Assembly: GCA_039105265.1 (NCBI GenBank)
Contig: JAPFFF010000018.1
Coordinates: forward strand, 1,798,001 to 1,862,000
Reading direction: 5' to 3'
From: Tritrichomonas musculus
Lineage: Eukaryota; Parabasalia; Tritrichomonadida; Tritrichomonadidae
DNA: 64,000 nucleotides
The stretch's first letter is position 1. The number at the start of each line of letters is the position of its first letter. Below are positions 9,749 through 21,500 of this stretch, piece after piece. Under the pieces are notes generated by a model. The model had not been told where the DNA came from and searched no databases. It saw nothing but the letters and a program-made list of their open reading frames with translations. A program made the translations under genes and the position numbers.

Positions 9749-11491
9749 TCATTTTAATAGTAAGTCAACTATGTTAGTATTTCTTTTTCTGATTGCCAAA
9801 TTTAGATTTTCATTATTAATTCCTTTTTTATCAATATTTTTGCTTTCTAATAAAAGTTTAACAATTTCAACATTCTCAATTTGAATTGCATGATACAATG
9901 GAGTTGCTTTTATTTCAGAGTCATATTCATTCTTTTGATAAAAGCTTTTTGCATTTACATCAATATCTTTGTGATTTAATAAAAGTTTGATTATTTCTAT
10001 ATTTTGTTTATTGATTGCAGAATGGAGTGGTGTTTTCCCATCTTTATATATGAAATATTTATCATATTGAAAGCTTATTTTATTTACATCAATATCTTTA
10101 TTTTCTAAGAGAAGTTCAACGATTTCTACATTTTGAAGGATAATTGCTCTTTCTAATGGTGTCTCTTCTATGCAAGGCAAAGATCTATTTCTTTTTATTT
10201 TATCAATATTTTCAATTTTCCCTTTATTTACGTCAATATTTTTACAATTTAATAGAATCTTAACAATTTCGATGTTTTCTTGACAAATTGCAATATATAA
10301 AGTTGTGCACCATTTATCAAATCCATATCTCAAATTCACATCAATATTGCTACATTGCAATAATAGCTGAACAATTTCATTGTTATTATGTGACGTTGCA
10401 ATACATAGAGGCGGATATCCGATATCATCTTGGGATGGATTGTTTACATCAATGTTTGTATTTGTAATAATAAATTCAACAATCGAAATGTAATCATATT
10501 CGCAAAATAATATAAAATTTGATTGGTTTATGAATTCCTTTTGAAAGAGTAAAAAATTGTATGCTTCACATACATTTGAAAATTTGATTGTAAATTGATC
10601 GTCTCGAATTAAATAATTAACAATTTCGTTATGATGACATTTAATTGCCTCATCCAACCATTCTTGCTTAACTTTTATGTTTTCCTTAATAATTTCAATG
10701 ATTTCAGGATGATTTCCATGCATTGAATAAACACCTACTAGATTTGTTATTTCTGCTTTATTTAAAAATAAATATTTGAAAATTTGAATTGATCCAAAAA
10801 AAGAGGCATATTCAATTAAAGTTACTTCTTTACGAATTAAAAAAGAATTTGTTTCGTATATTGATTTTTTAATTTTTGAATCAACATATATTCGATTTTG
10901 TTTAACATAACTAATGAATTTATCAATATCATCATTTCTTATTAATTCGCACATATAATTGTCATTTTCACCGATTTTTCTTTTTTGTCTGTATTGTTTT
11001 GGTAAACTTTTTGTAATTTCTTCTTGTTTCAATAGATTAAATAACTTTTTAATATCAATATTATTTTGTGCAATATATTCTTTGATTTCAGGTAAAAAAT
11101 ATGGAAACATATAATTATCATTGGTTATATATTTGAAAATTATGTTATCTAAAGAAATAATTTTTTCGTCAAAAAGAAATAATAAAACTTTCCAATTAGT
11201 TTTAAAAATATAGAAAATTGATGAATTCGAATAATATTGTTGAATTTGTGATTTCAAATTATTTAATATTTTTTCAATTTTGCTAAAAAAATTAGAAGTA
11301 CGATAATGATTTTCAGATATTGCTGCTAATAAATGCAAAAATAATTTGAGATCATATGAATTATTTACAATATTATTTTCATTGAGATAATTCATTAAAT
11401 TTTGATAATTCTCTTCTAAGTTATTTTTTTCTATGAAATCAAGTAATTTTTGATTCATATTTTTAACGTGATCCAAGTACATCCTAATCAT
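9749..11491 (-). CDS. Ankyrin-repeat protein, trichomonad type
   Basis: A 580-residue single-exon protein. The N-terminal ~230 residues are helical and Asn/Lys/Ile-rich, the module that precedes ankyrin repeats in many trichomonad proteins. From ~230 to the end there are at least nine ankyrin-like repeats. Good examples are PPLCIATSHNNNEIVQLLL, TPLERAIILQNVEIVELLL, TPLHSAINKQNIEIIKLLL and TPLYHAIQIENVEIVKLLL, each followed by a DIDVN-type hairpin. The frame is intact to a normal stop with no decay. Function is unknown; ankyrin solenoids bind proteins, and no targeting signal is visible. Confidence 0.88.
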   Translation of the reverse strand: MIRMYLDHVKNMNQKLLDFIEKNNLEENYQNLMNYLNENNIVNNSYDLKLFLHLLAAISENHYRTSNFFSKIEKILNNLKSQIQQYYSNSSIFYIFKTNWKVLLFLFDEKIISLDNIIFKYITNDNYMFPYFLPEIKEYIAQNNIDIKKLFNLLKQEEITKSLPKQYRQKRKIGENDNYMCELIRNDDIDKFISYVKQNRIYVDSKIKKSIYETNSFLIRKEVTLIEYASFFGSIQIFKYLFLNKAEITNLVGVYSMHGNHPEIIEIIKENIKVKQEWLDEAIKCHHNEIVNYLIRDDQFTIKFSNVCEAYNFLLFQKEFINQSNFILFCEYDYISIVEFIITNTNIDVNNPSQDDIGYPPLCIATSHNNNEIVQLLLQCSNIDVNLRYGFDKWCTTLYIAICQENIEIVKILLNCKNIDVNKGKIENIDKIKRNRSLPCIEETPLERAIILQNVEIVELLLENKDIDVNKISFQYDKYFIYKDGKTPLHSAINKQNIEIIKLLLNHKDIDVNAKSFYQKNEYDSEIKATPLYHAIQIENVEIVKLLLESKNIDKKGINNENLNLAIRKRNTNIVDLLLK

Positions 11492-11944
11492 TTCCTGAAT
11501 ATATAAGTAAAAAATGAAGAATTAAACAAAAAGGAGCTTTTTTTTTTTTAATTTTTTCTGAGATTTCAGAAAAATTGAAAGAAATCGAGTAACAAGTGAA
11601 ATCAAAAAAAATCTCTTCTGCGTGAAAAGGATTTTTTTTAAAATTTTATGTTACAATTAGATAAGAAATTTTTAACGATGGCTTAAAAAGTTTTTATTGT
11701 TTCACAATACTCGTATTATCGTTCCAATGTTCTCTATTTTCTATAGATAAAAAGGCTCGATGGTGGATAAGTGTATAAATATATTTTATAAACATTTTAC
11801 TTAGTTGTAATAACAAAAAACTAGTTAAGGGTGAACAGATGAGGATCAACAAAATAAATTAAATAAAAATGCAATTTTTTATAACTTTTTGAGTTGACGC
11901 GATTCTGGTATTCACGAAGTTCAGTTAAATTGGTTTTCATTCTT
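11492..11944. other. Intergenic region, no gene seen
   Basis: AT-rich spacer with short homopolymer runs. Nothing identifiable. Confidence 0.5.
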
Positions 11945-13060
11945 AAAGAATGTCTGTAATATCACTAAATGTTGGACGTTTGGATGTATCATGAATTATC
12001 CAACGTTGTATAAGATTCCAATAATTATCAGGAACATTGCGCTGATCTTCTGGAAATTTAAAATAACCGAGAAACTATGAAAACTTTTATTCCAAACGGT
12101 AACATTTTTTCTGGTTTTTTAAGAAATCTGTAAAATGAAAAAAAAAAAAAAAATCAATTTGGAGCTCAGAATTATCATCAAGTAATAAATTAAAGTTTGT
12201 TAGATTTCTGTGAATTATTTTATCTTCATGAAGTTTTTTCATCACTGCTGCAACACCGAAAATTATTTTGCTACATATTGTTGGATTCATTTTACTTTGA
12301 TTATTTTACAGTATTTTTAAAAACATTTCCATTTTTCATAAATTTATAAATCACAATACATCGAGTGAGGTCTAATTCTTCCAGATCATCGTATTCATTT
12401 TCATATGATATATATTTATGTTTGACTTTCAATAATTATGGAAAGAATTGAAACATGAAGAAATTACAAAGAAGTTTACTAAAAAATACAGACTAAAAAG
12501 AAAAATCGGTGAAAATGACAATTTATATTTTAAATCCAATTAGCTTTAAAATGCCAAAATGGAAAATGTAATCCAATTGGCTTTAAAATGCCTGGAATAT
12601 TCAATTTGGATAAACTTGAAAAATCGATTATGTTATTAATGAATAAGTATTCCAAATTCTTATGATTTAAAGTTTTTATTACAACTTCTTTTCCACTTTT
12701 TTAGTTCAACTGCTTTAAAAGCGAAATGTAATCCTGTTTCAATAATTACTTTTTCAATACTGTAATCGTCAACATTATTAATTCATTCGGGCTGGTTTTC
12801 AAATGATGGAAATCAGAGAAAGCACAATCTCCAATTGAAGTTACGGAAGATGGAATTAATATTTGTGATAGTGATGAACATTTATCAAATAAACTGATAT
12901 AAATATATTTAATTTCACCAGTTATATTAAGAGATTTGATTCCAAGAAAAATATTTTTACCAAAAGAAGTTACAGAGGATGGAATTTGTGTCAGTGATGA
13001 ACATTCATAGAAATCATAATCTCCAATTGAAGTTACGGATGATGGACGAAAGCATAATAT
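11945..13060 (-). pseudogene. Decayed BspA-type LRR protein kinase
   Basis: On the minus strand, 13060-12790 encodes BspA-like leucine-rich repeat pieces (PSSVTSIGDYDFYECSSL, IPSSVTSFGKNIF, then CSSLSQILIPSSVTSIGDCAF). Further on, ~12420-12300 gives a kinase hinge-like segment (RCIVIYKFMKNGNVF), 12290-12150 the catalytic loop (KKLHEDKIIHRNLTNFNLLLDD, with HRN in place of HRD), and 12085-11945 the C-lobe end (WIIHDTSKRPTFSDI). The pieces are in several frames with stops and large gaps. BspA-LRR plus kinase is a known trichomonad combination. The 5' side ends about 90 bp before a transposon-like element. There is clear nonsense and frame decay, so it is not a functional gene. Confidence 0.65.
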
Positions 13061-13148
13061 ATTTTATATACTTGTTTTCTGTAAAATATGAATCAGTTTT
13101 ATATTTATATCAATATAAATTCATTATTTCAACATTTCCTATTTTTTT

Positions 13149-14635
13149 TACAGGGTGCGACATTCAAGTCGGGCCGTGGGATATTCAAGTCGGGCCCAAT
13201 GTATTCAATTTTCTCAATTCTTTTCAATGTTTTTAACGTACAAATGCAATCTTTTTCAGAAGAATGGACATTCAAGTCGGGCCCATTTTATTCAAAAAAA
13301 ATTTTGAAAAAAAAATGCAAATATCTTCTAAAAGAATATGTTTTTTTTAATATATTAAGTTTATTAATAGAATATTATATTCTAATATTTTAAATAAAAT
13401 ATTGAATAAATACATGCAGGGATAAAAAAGATAATCAATCACTTTGAATAAAATATAAATATCTTTTTTCAAAATTTATTTTATCAAAAAATATATAATT
13501 AAAATATTATATTTATTTATTTATTATTATATTGTACAATATAAAAGCATAAATTCTTTTTTTTTTATGGTTGTTTCAATCATTGGGCCCGACTTGAATG
13601 TCCATTATTCTGAAAAAGTTTAAATGATTTTTCTTAAGAATAAACTAAATTTGATTTTAAATAATCTCTATTTTATAAATATATTTTCATAATTTTCTCT
13701 GTTTAATGAAGATATTTCAGTATTACAGAGAAAAATGGTCTTTTTTAAAGACTCTAGAATCGTAGTAAACAAACCTTTTCAATTTTAAAGTATTGTTTTT
13801 AAGAAAAAAAATAATAATAACATGAAAAAATGCATTCAACAATAAAGATTTAAGGATAAATGCTTTTATATCAAAAAGTTTAGCAAAATCATCCCAAAAA
13901 GATATAAATATGAATAATCTTCAAAATTGACATCTGATTTATCAGGAAATAGCATTACTAGGAATTAAATTCGAGTGAATTAACTTTGTAGGTATTAAAT
14001 TTCAATTATTCCAAATTTCTCCGAAAAAAAAAAAGATATTAATTTTTATAATTTAATAAAAATTTGATCATCAACAGGTTAAAAAAATCATTGACTATTA
14101 ACTATGAGATCACGATGTCACTAGTATCAAATAAACCTAGCAAGAAAAAAAAATATCATTATTAATAGTTTTTTTTAGTTTATCTAGAAAACTGAATATT
14201 TTATTTAGTTTTTATTCATTATTCAATTAAATCTTTTTCTAATTGAAGACAGAATCGATAAAATTTATTTGGGCCCGCCTTGAATGTCGCATTCTCTCAA
14301 TTTTCATTTTTTGTGATAAAAAAGAGCCCGACTTGAATGTCGCATCCTCTCAAAAAATAAAAATCAATAAATAAATATATATCGAAAGTTTTTTATTTAT
14401 AATATATATTTTTTTAATAAATTGTGCTTTACTGCTTTATTAGATTATTAAAAATAAAAATAAAAAATCCATCAAAAAACAAACTTTTTCAAAAAAAAAT
14501 CGGCCCGACTTGAATGTCGCATCCATTCAAATTTATACCGCTAGAAAAAAAATTGAATTCATTCAATTTTGAATCTTTTTTTGCAGTTTATATTCAATAT
14601 AAAATTTGGGCCCGACTTGAATGTCGCACCCTGTA
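13149..14635. mobile_element. TA-flanked TIR element, non-autonomous, ~1.48 kb
   Basis: The element runs from 13151 to 14633 and is flanked by TA on both sides (13149-13150 and 14634-14635). Its ends are inverted repeats starting CAGGGTGCGACATTCAAGTC and continuing GGGCC. TA duplication with CAGGG-type ends fits the Tc1/mariner (IS630) superfamily. No transposase frame is present, so it would need help in trans. The TIR core ATTCAAGTCGGGCCC recurs inside: forward at 13161, 13183 and 13270, and inverted at 13585, 14271, 14325, 14501 and 14608. This gives three forward copies on the left and five inverted copies on the right. The interior is extremely AT-rich. It may be one element with arrays of subterminal binding sites, or serial insertions of related elements. 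Confidence 0.75.
13251..13618. repeat. Inner inverted-repeat pair inside the TIR element
   Basis: 13251-13286 and 13583-13618 are near-perfect inverted copies (CTTTTTCAGAAGAATGGACA followed by TTCAAGTCGGGCCCA). They enclose about 300 bp of AT-rich DNA. The pair shares the element's TIR core but has its own extension, so it could be a smaller related element nested within the larger one. Confidence 0.6.
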
Positions 14636-15349
14636 TATTGAAGCGATTTCACTTCATTATTATATGTTGCTTATTTTTTTAGTTTCTTTATTTCATCTTC
14701 ACATTGCTTTTTTTCTTTATAAAGTTGAAATCAAAAATTTCTGAATATTCTTCAAAAGACGAAAGAGGAAGAAAGAATTTCGCCTTTCAATCTAACGTAT
14801 TTAATATATGAAAATAAACCTAGCAACTTTTTTAAATAGCCTTCAATATTTGAATTGGACGAATATATATTTGAGCTGAACAGTCAGTATAATATAGAAT
14901 ATTTGAGGGCTCTTTTAAATTTCCCCTGAAAAAGTGGTGTTTGATTTTCTGAAGACTCAATTTATTTCAATTTTTCAATTAAATTCGTTGGATAATTATT
15001 TTAAAAAATAACATTAATATCAAATTAGATTCAATTAATCTTAAATCATTTAAATGAAATAAAAATATATTTATAAAATAATATTAAAATAAATTTGATT
15101 TATTAATATACTATTTTCAAAGATATACTTATTCAATAAATTGATTGTATAAAAAATAAACATCAGAATCTAAAAATTTCTATAAAAATATCATTATCGT
15201 TTGCATTCAATAAGTTTGGAAAATTGAATGAGATTGAGAGGTTGCTATGTCTAATATGAAAATAAAGGTGAATCCTTACGACCAAATATATCAAAGGCAT
15301 TTAAACATAAATTAAATTATACATTCTTCTTCTTTGTTTTCTGAGAGTG

Positions 15350-15383
<34 letters not shown>

Positions 15384-15521
15384 GGTTATCATTGAATAAA
15401 ATCAAAAATCTTTTAAAAAATATATATATATATAAAACGTTATATATGATAAAACAATGTAGAACAAGAAATGTTTAATATAACTTCTATAAAATATATA
15501 AAAAAATTTATATAAAATGAA
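14636..15521. other. Intergenic region with 29-nt A run
   Basis: AT-rich spacer between the TIR element and the helicase gene. It holds a run of ~29 A near 15352-15380 and an (AT)n stretch near 15420-15433. No gene is seen. Confidence 0.5.
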
Positions 15522-18500
15522 TTATTTTTGGTCTGGAGGAGGCTGTGGCGTGTATCTGAACTGGTTCTGCTTTTGGCCACTGTTATTGTTGCTGCTTGGT
15601 GTGTAAGAAAAGATGTTCTGCTTCTTTGGATTCTTATTTGGTCTCTCAATCTGAACTTTGTCGTTGGACTGCGGATTCCAGTCTGATGCAGGCTTCGGTG
15701 CTGCCTGGGGAGGCTGCTGGACTGTCTGTGCACCTTGCTGCTGGCCTTGCTGACTATTTGGTTGTTGGCCTTGTTGATTGTTTTGCTGACCTCGGTTGTT
15801 GTTATGGTTCCATTTCTGGTTGTTTCCACGATTTTGCTGTGGATTTCTGTTGCCATTGCTGCCATTTTGCCTTTCATTGTTTCTATTGCTTCCGTTGTTG
15901 TTGCCAGTTGCAGGTGCATTACTGCTGCCATTATTATTATTGTTGTTATTGTTGCCTCTGTAACGGTCGCTGTTTCCACGGTTGTTGTTTCTGTATTGTC
16001 TTTCATTACGGTTTCCGTTTCCATCGTCAGTCTGCTGATTGTTGTTTCCACCTTGATGCTGCTGATTGTTGTTGTTGTTGTATCTTTGCTGCTTCTTGTT
16101 GTTGTACTTTTGCTGTCCGTAATTTCTCTGGTTTGGCTGAGACTGGCCCTGTTGTTGTTCATTCTGCTGAGCGTTATTGTTGTTGCTGTTGTTGTTGTTG
16201 TTGTTGTTTGGTTGATAAGAGAACTGATTCTTCTTGTTTAGTTTCTTTCTTCCTTTTTTGCCAGTTGTTGCCAAGTCCTCGTACTTCTCTTCTTCCTCAT
16301 TTTTGTTGTCATCAGGATTCTTTATTTCTTCCCCGAGAGTTCCGAAGAAGAGTTCTTCTTCCTTTACTTCTTCTTTTATTGGCTTCATTGAAGGATCGTA
16401 ACGATATTTGGGATCTGCAGTTTTCTTCTTTTTCTCGAATTTCACAATTTTCTTTGGTCTCAAGTAGAGCTGCTTAACAACAGGTGTCTCTGAGATGCTG
16501 TACATTTGATCGAGTCCCATGTACGCGTCCAACATGAAGTAGATCCAACAATCGTCAGGAATAGGATTTTCCGACTTCAACACAACGTTCATTACGTCAC
16601 GTTTAAATTGAACTCTTCTATGACAAATTAATTCGCCAGACTCAGGATTTCCAATCAATATATAAAGTGATTGAATTGACTTTCTTAAAAAGTGGGGTGA
16701 AATAACATTGCTACCAATCTCACCATTGATTCTTGTTAGTTCTACTGATAACGTTGTTCGATCTTCGCTGAGTCCTCTTTTAGAGACTTTATAAAGAAGA
16801 ATTCGATTACAAATAGACTTCAAATTGTCTGGAATTTCTTTCATCGTCAAAAGTTGTGGTAATGTTTTAATATCATTTTTATTCTTTAAGTTTTTCATTG
16901 TTTTTTCATCCATCAAAGCTTTCAAAGGAACATCATCATACCAAATTCCTTGCACAATCATTTGCCCGATTAAAATAGCATTCAGCATTCCTTTCAAATT
17001 CTTTCTAGTTGCACAAATCTCACAATAACAACCACTAATACGTAATAAATTGTCAAGAACAGTACTCAAATCAGAGTCGAAATCAGGAATTGGCATTTTA
17101 CGATGACTTAAATAATATTGAACCATATAAAATGCTTTAGTTGGAGATGTTGCAGGATCGTCAGTTAATTTCTTAAAACGAGGAGTCATTTGGCCAACTA
17201 AATCATCTTCATTATGACGAACAGGAGTATCTTTAAACTCAGGCGAATTACAAAGAAGATGAAGAACATCGACAATTGTTGTCACATTATCCATTTGATC
17301 CAAAAAGAGACGAACTGTTTTATGAGTAACATAATAAATTGAGCAAATTTTACCTGCAGCTGTTGGTTTTATATCTCCATTGACATTAGTTGTAGCGCAA
17401 TGAGAAGTAAGAAGATCATCAAGTGTTTCTGTAGAAACTTGTTCAATTGAAACATCATTATAATATTTTGGATTCTTACTTAATCGAAGTCCAAAGAAAC
17501 TTCGATTAATCCAATCAGTTAATTGTTTCTTAGATCGAATTCTACCTGTTGAAATTTCTGCATTAATATGATCATCAATGTGTGGTAATAATGACGATTC
17601 AACAGGGAAAGGTGAATTAATAAACTTTTTCAAAAATTCTTTTCGTGATTCCTCACATAAAATCATAACAATACCTTCAGTATCGAATTGAGGTCTTCCT
17701 GCTCTTCCCATCATTTGTTGCATTTCAGTAACAGAATAAGGAACCCATTGGCATGTCTTTGGATCACGAAACTCGGTTCCTTTGATAACAACAAAATGAG
17801 CTGGTAAATTGACTCCCCATGCAAGTGTTGATGTTGCTACAAGTAATTTCAAATGTCCATCACCGAATAATTTTTCAACTATTTGTTGATCATGTGGAAG
17901 AAGACCTGCATGGTGAAGACCAACACCGAATGATAAGCAATGTTGTAAATCAGGATCATCTACTAATTGACTAGCATCAGAAGCTTCTTGTGTACAATAA
18001 AAGTTTGGTTGACGTGCAGATGAAGCAAATGAAATTAAATCAAATGCAGTAAGACGTGTTTGTCTTCTTGAAGAAACAAAAACTAAAGTTGGTTTTCCTT
18101 CGGAATGTTCTAGAATTGAATCAGATAATGGCTTGTTCATTGCTGCCATTCTTGGACAATAATGACGTCCTGGAAAACCTCGAATAAATGTCATTAAAGG
18201 AACATTTCGAAGCTTTGGTGAATAATTATAAACACCTCGATTTGGAACTCCTAAAAATTTAGCAACATCTAAAGGATTAGATAAACAAGTTGATAATGCA
18301 ATAACTCTTAAATTAGCTTGTAAGAATTTCATACGATCAACAACAGCTTCAATGATGTGACCTCGATCAGTACCTAAAAGATGGACTTCATCAATAATGA
18401 CTAATGAAACGAATTGAACGAATTGACGAACTACAAAACCACGAGACACAGCATCCCATTTTTCAGGAGTAGCGATAATTATTCGTGCACGAGCAATTGC

Positions 18501-21500
18501 ATCGGAATCAGGAGTAAAATCACCAGTAAGTTCAATTAACAAACCTTCAAATTTCTTCTTCCAATCAGCAACTCTTTCTTGAACAATTGCTTTCAATGGA
18601 ACCATATAAACAGCTTTTGCATATTTGCTTTTTTCTAGCATTCGTGTAATTGCAAGTTCAGCTATAACTGTCTTACCTGCGGCTGTTGGTGCACAAAGTA
18701 AAATGGATTCATCTGTATGATAAGTTTGGAAGAATAATTGTGTCTGAATTAAATTAAATGTATTAAATGGAAAGATAGATCTTGAATATTCATCTTTAAC
18801 AACGTCATCTACATTTAATGGTCTTAATTTAGGAGGTACTGAAATATAACGTTGAAATGTTAAACGGGCATCATTATCAATCGTTAATTGTTGTGAATCT
18901 TCAACTCCTAAAAATCTAACAGATGAAATTGTGATCAAATATGTATTACTTTCGGGAAGTGGCACTAAAACAGGAATTTCTAATCCTTCTTTAGCTGTTT
19001 TCTTATCAACAGAAATCTCTTGCGCATTATACATTTTCTTTCCATCGGCATCTTGAATAAACAGCCAAAATTGTTCAGTTTCATGGACAATTGATTTGTC
19101 CCAACTGAATTCAAAGATGACTTCAACAGTGATTGAAATAATTTCATCTGACATTGGCTGATAACGAGTGCCAATTGTAACAACTGGAAATCGTTTCGCT
19201 GCAGCTACTGCATCAACTGCATTTTGATCACTTCGAAGTAATGATTTAAGTTCGCCAAAGTCCATTGTTCGAAGTTTTTCAACTGACAAACCAAGTGTTT
19301 CAAGTCTTCTAAATAAACCAGCAAATCGTGGTGCTTTTAATACTTGATATAGTGGATGATCTTCACGATCAGGAACCCACCACATTTGATGGTCAACCAT
19401 TTTACAGCAATTATTAGAGAAAAGTGCAACAAAACACCAACCTTTTTCAATTGCCAATTCGAAAATAGCATCAAAAACTCGCTGCATGTTGTCGGCAATC
19501 CAGCTTTGATCAAGGTTGAGTGAAGGTGTCTTAAAGACATGCCTTGATACATATGATTGGAAGAGAATGTTTACTTTTCCAGGCAATTCATCAGGAGGTG
19601 TTAAAAGTGGAATAACCGTTTCAAAAGACATCAATTCATCTATTTCATTATTACGAACAATGAGAGATTCAAACATTCCAGAGTTAAAGATGCAATCCAA
19701 AAGTTCAGATTCGTTCATATCGCCTCTTAAGTTCTCATTAAAATGCTTGACTGCAGTGAATGGAATGTAGTGAATAGAAGCAACTTGACCAAGATGAGTT
19801 GGCTGCAATGATTCGGTTGCAATTGAAGTACGAATCATCATGTTCTCATTAAGATTGTTCTCTGCAATATCAAGCCTTTTAATATGATCGCTGTCATTTG
19901 GATTCCTTTCATACATGAATGTGTATCGAATCCATTGCATTGCGTCACTTTTGCATGTGACTGTTCCTAATGAAATTTCAGCATTCAAAAAGTCTTCAAT
20001 CTTTCCAATGAACTTCGAATTGATCGGTTCAGCATTGACAAGTGTCGTCGTGTATTTAGATAGAACTCTGTTTGTCGTGATCAAAATGCCATGACCACTT
20101 TTGTCGAATTGTGGACGTCCTGCACGACCAAACATTTGATGAACATCAAGAATACCAATGTCTTCGAATCCGCCATGTTCCTGGTTGTAAACTTTGGTGT
20201 CCTTGATGATACATGTGTGCGCTGGAAGATTGACACCCCAGGCAAGTGTGGCTGTGCAAACAAGGATTTGGAAAGCATTGCTTTTGAATGCGTTTTCAAC
20301 AAAAATTCGATCCGAGCGTGGCAAACCGGCATGATGAATACCGACACCTTTTGCTAAGCATTCACGAAGTTGTGTTTGAAGCTTCCTTCGTGAAATTAAA
20401 TGGTTCAACGTCTCTGAAACTTTGATTTTGTTGTATTTGGTGATCAAATTGGCAAATCTTGCTGTTTCTCCTCGACTGTGGACAAAAATCAAAACTTGAT
20501 TCTCAGTTCTGAGGATTTCTTTAAGAAGCTCCATGGTAACAACATCAATTTGGGCAATATCTTTGTCTTTTCCGGGCTTGTAAACCTCTTGGAAAAGGTC
20601 GTCATAATCAGGAGGAGTTTTATATGTGTTTTTGGTGCCAATTAGGGTCATTTGAAGGGGTACAGGTCGATATTCAGGGCCAAAGATAAAAAGACTCGGA
20701 TCTGGAACACGTAAAAAGTGGGCAACATCATGACAGTTTGGTAATGTAGCTGATAGGCCAACGATACGTATCATGGATTGAGTTTGTTCGACTTGTTTGA
20801 GCGTTCTTGCAACAAGAGCTTCAATAACTGGACCTCTGTCATCTTGTAAAAGGTGAATTTCATCGATAATTAATAATTTAATTCGCATGCTCGGAGAATC
20901 TTCTCCGCCTCGACGTGTTGCAACATCCCATTTTTCTGGAGTGGCAACTAAAAGATGTGATCGAAGTAATTCAGTTGACGCTATTCGAGTATCACCTGTA
21001 TATTCTCTAACATTAACTTTAAGATGTCTGAGAGCATTCGTAAATTTTTCTTTGATTTCTGTAGCTAACGCTTTCATTGGAGTAATATAAACCATTAAAA
21101 AGTTATCTTTTGAGTCGACAAGAGTAGGTAATCCTTCTTTTTCGATAATATGTTGTTTGATTTCGTGAAGAATAGTTAATAAAGCGACATTTGTTTTACC
21201 TGCACCAGTTGGAGCTGCTACAAGCATGTTTTCGTTACTATTAAAAGCTTGATCAAAAACAGTTGATTGAATATCGTTGAGGGCTTGGCATGATGAAAAA
21301 CAAGGTTGAGCCCAGGTTGGAAGACTTGAAATTGGAACATGATCAACTTTAGGTCTTTCAACATCAGGCGCTTCTACATCGTATCGTGTCATATTAATAG
21401 AATCGGTATGTTCATAACGAGATCTTCTTGCAAGAGGGATTATTTTTTTGGGTTTAGGCTGAACAGTTTCAGATTTTTTGGTAGTGCTTGGTTTTGCCGT

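Noticed and set aside
13088-13393. Two overlapping plus-strand frames crossing the TIR
   Set aside because: They arise from GC-rich terminal repeats read through; they are not a transposase.
13149-14635. Large virus-like (Polinton/Maverick) element
   Set aside because: Only 1.5 kb, TA flanks, and no polymerase, integrase or capsid frames.
14922-14935. GAAAAAGTGGTGT match to the 62740/63174 repeat arms
   Set aside because: Only 13 bp with no inverted partner nearby; too short to call a copy.
15440-16477. Thr-rich minus-strand and Cys/Val-rich plus-strand frames over the helicase tail
   Set aside because: Shadows of the Asn/Gln low-complexity tail of the helicase.
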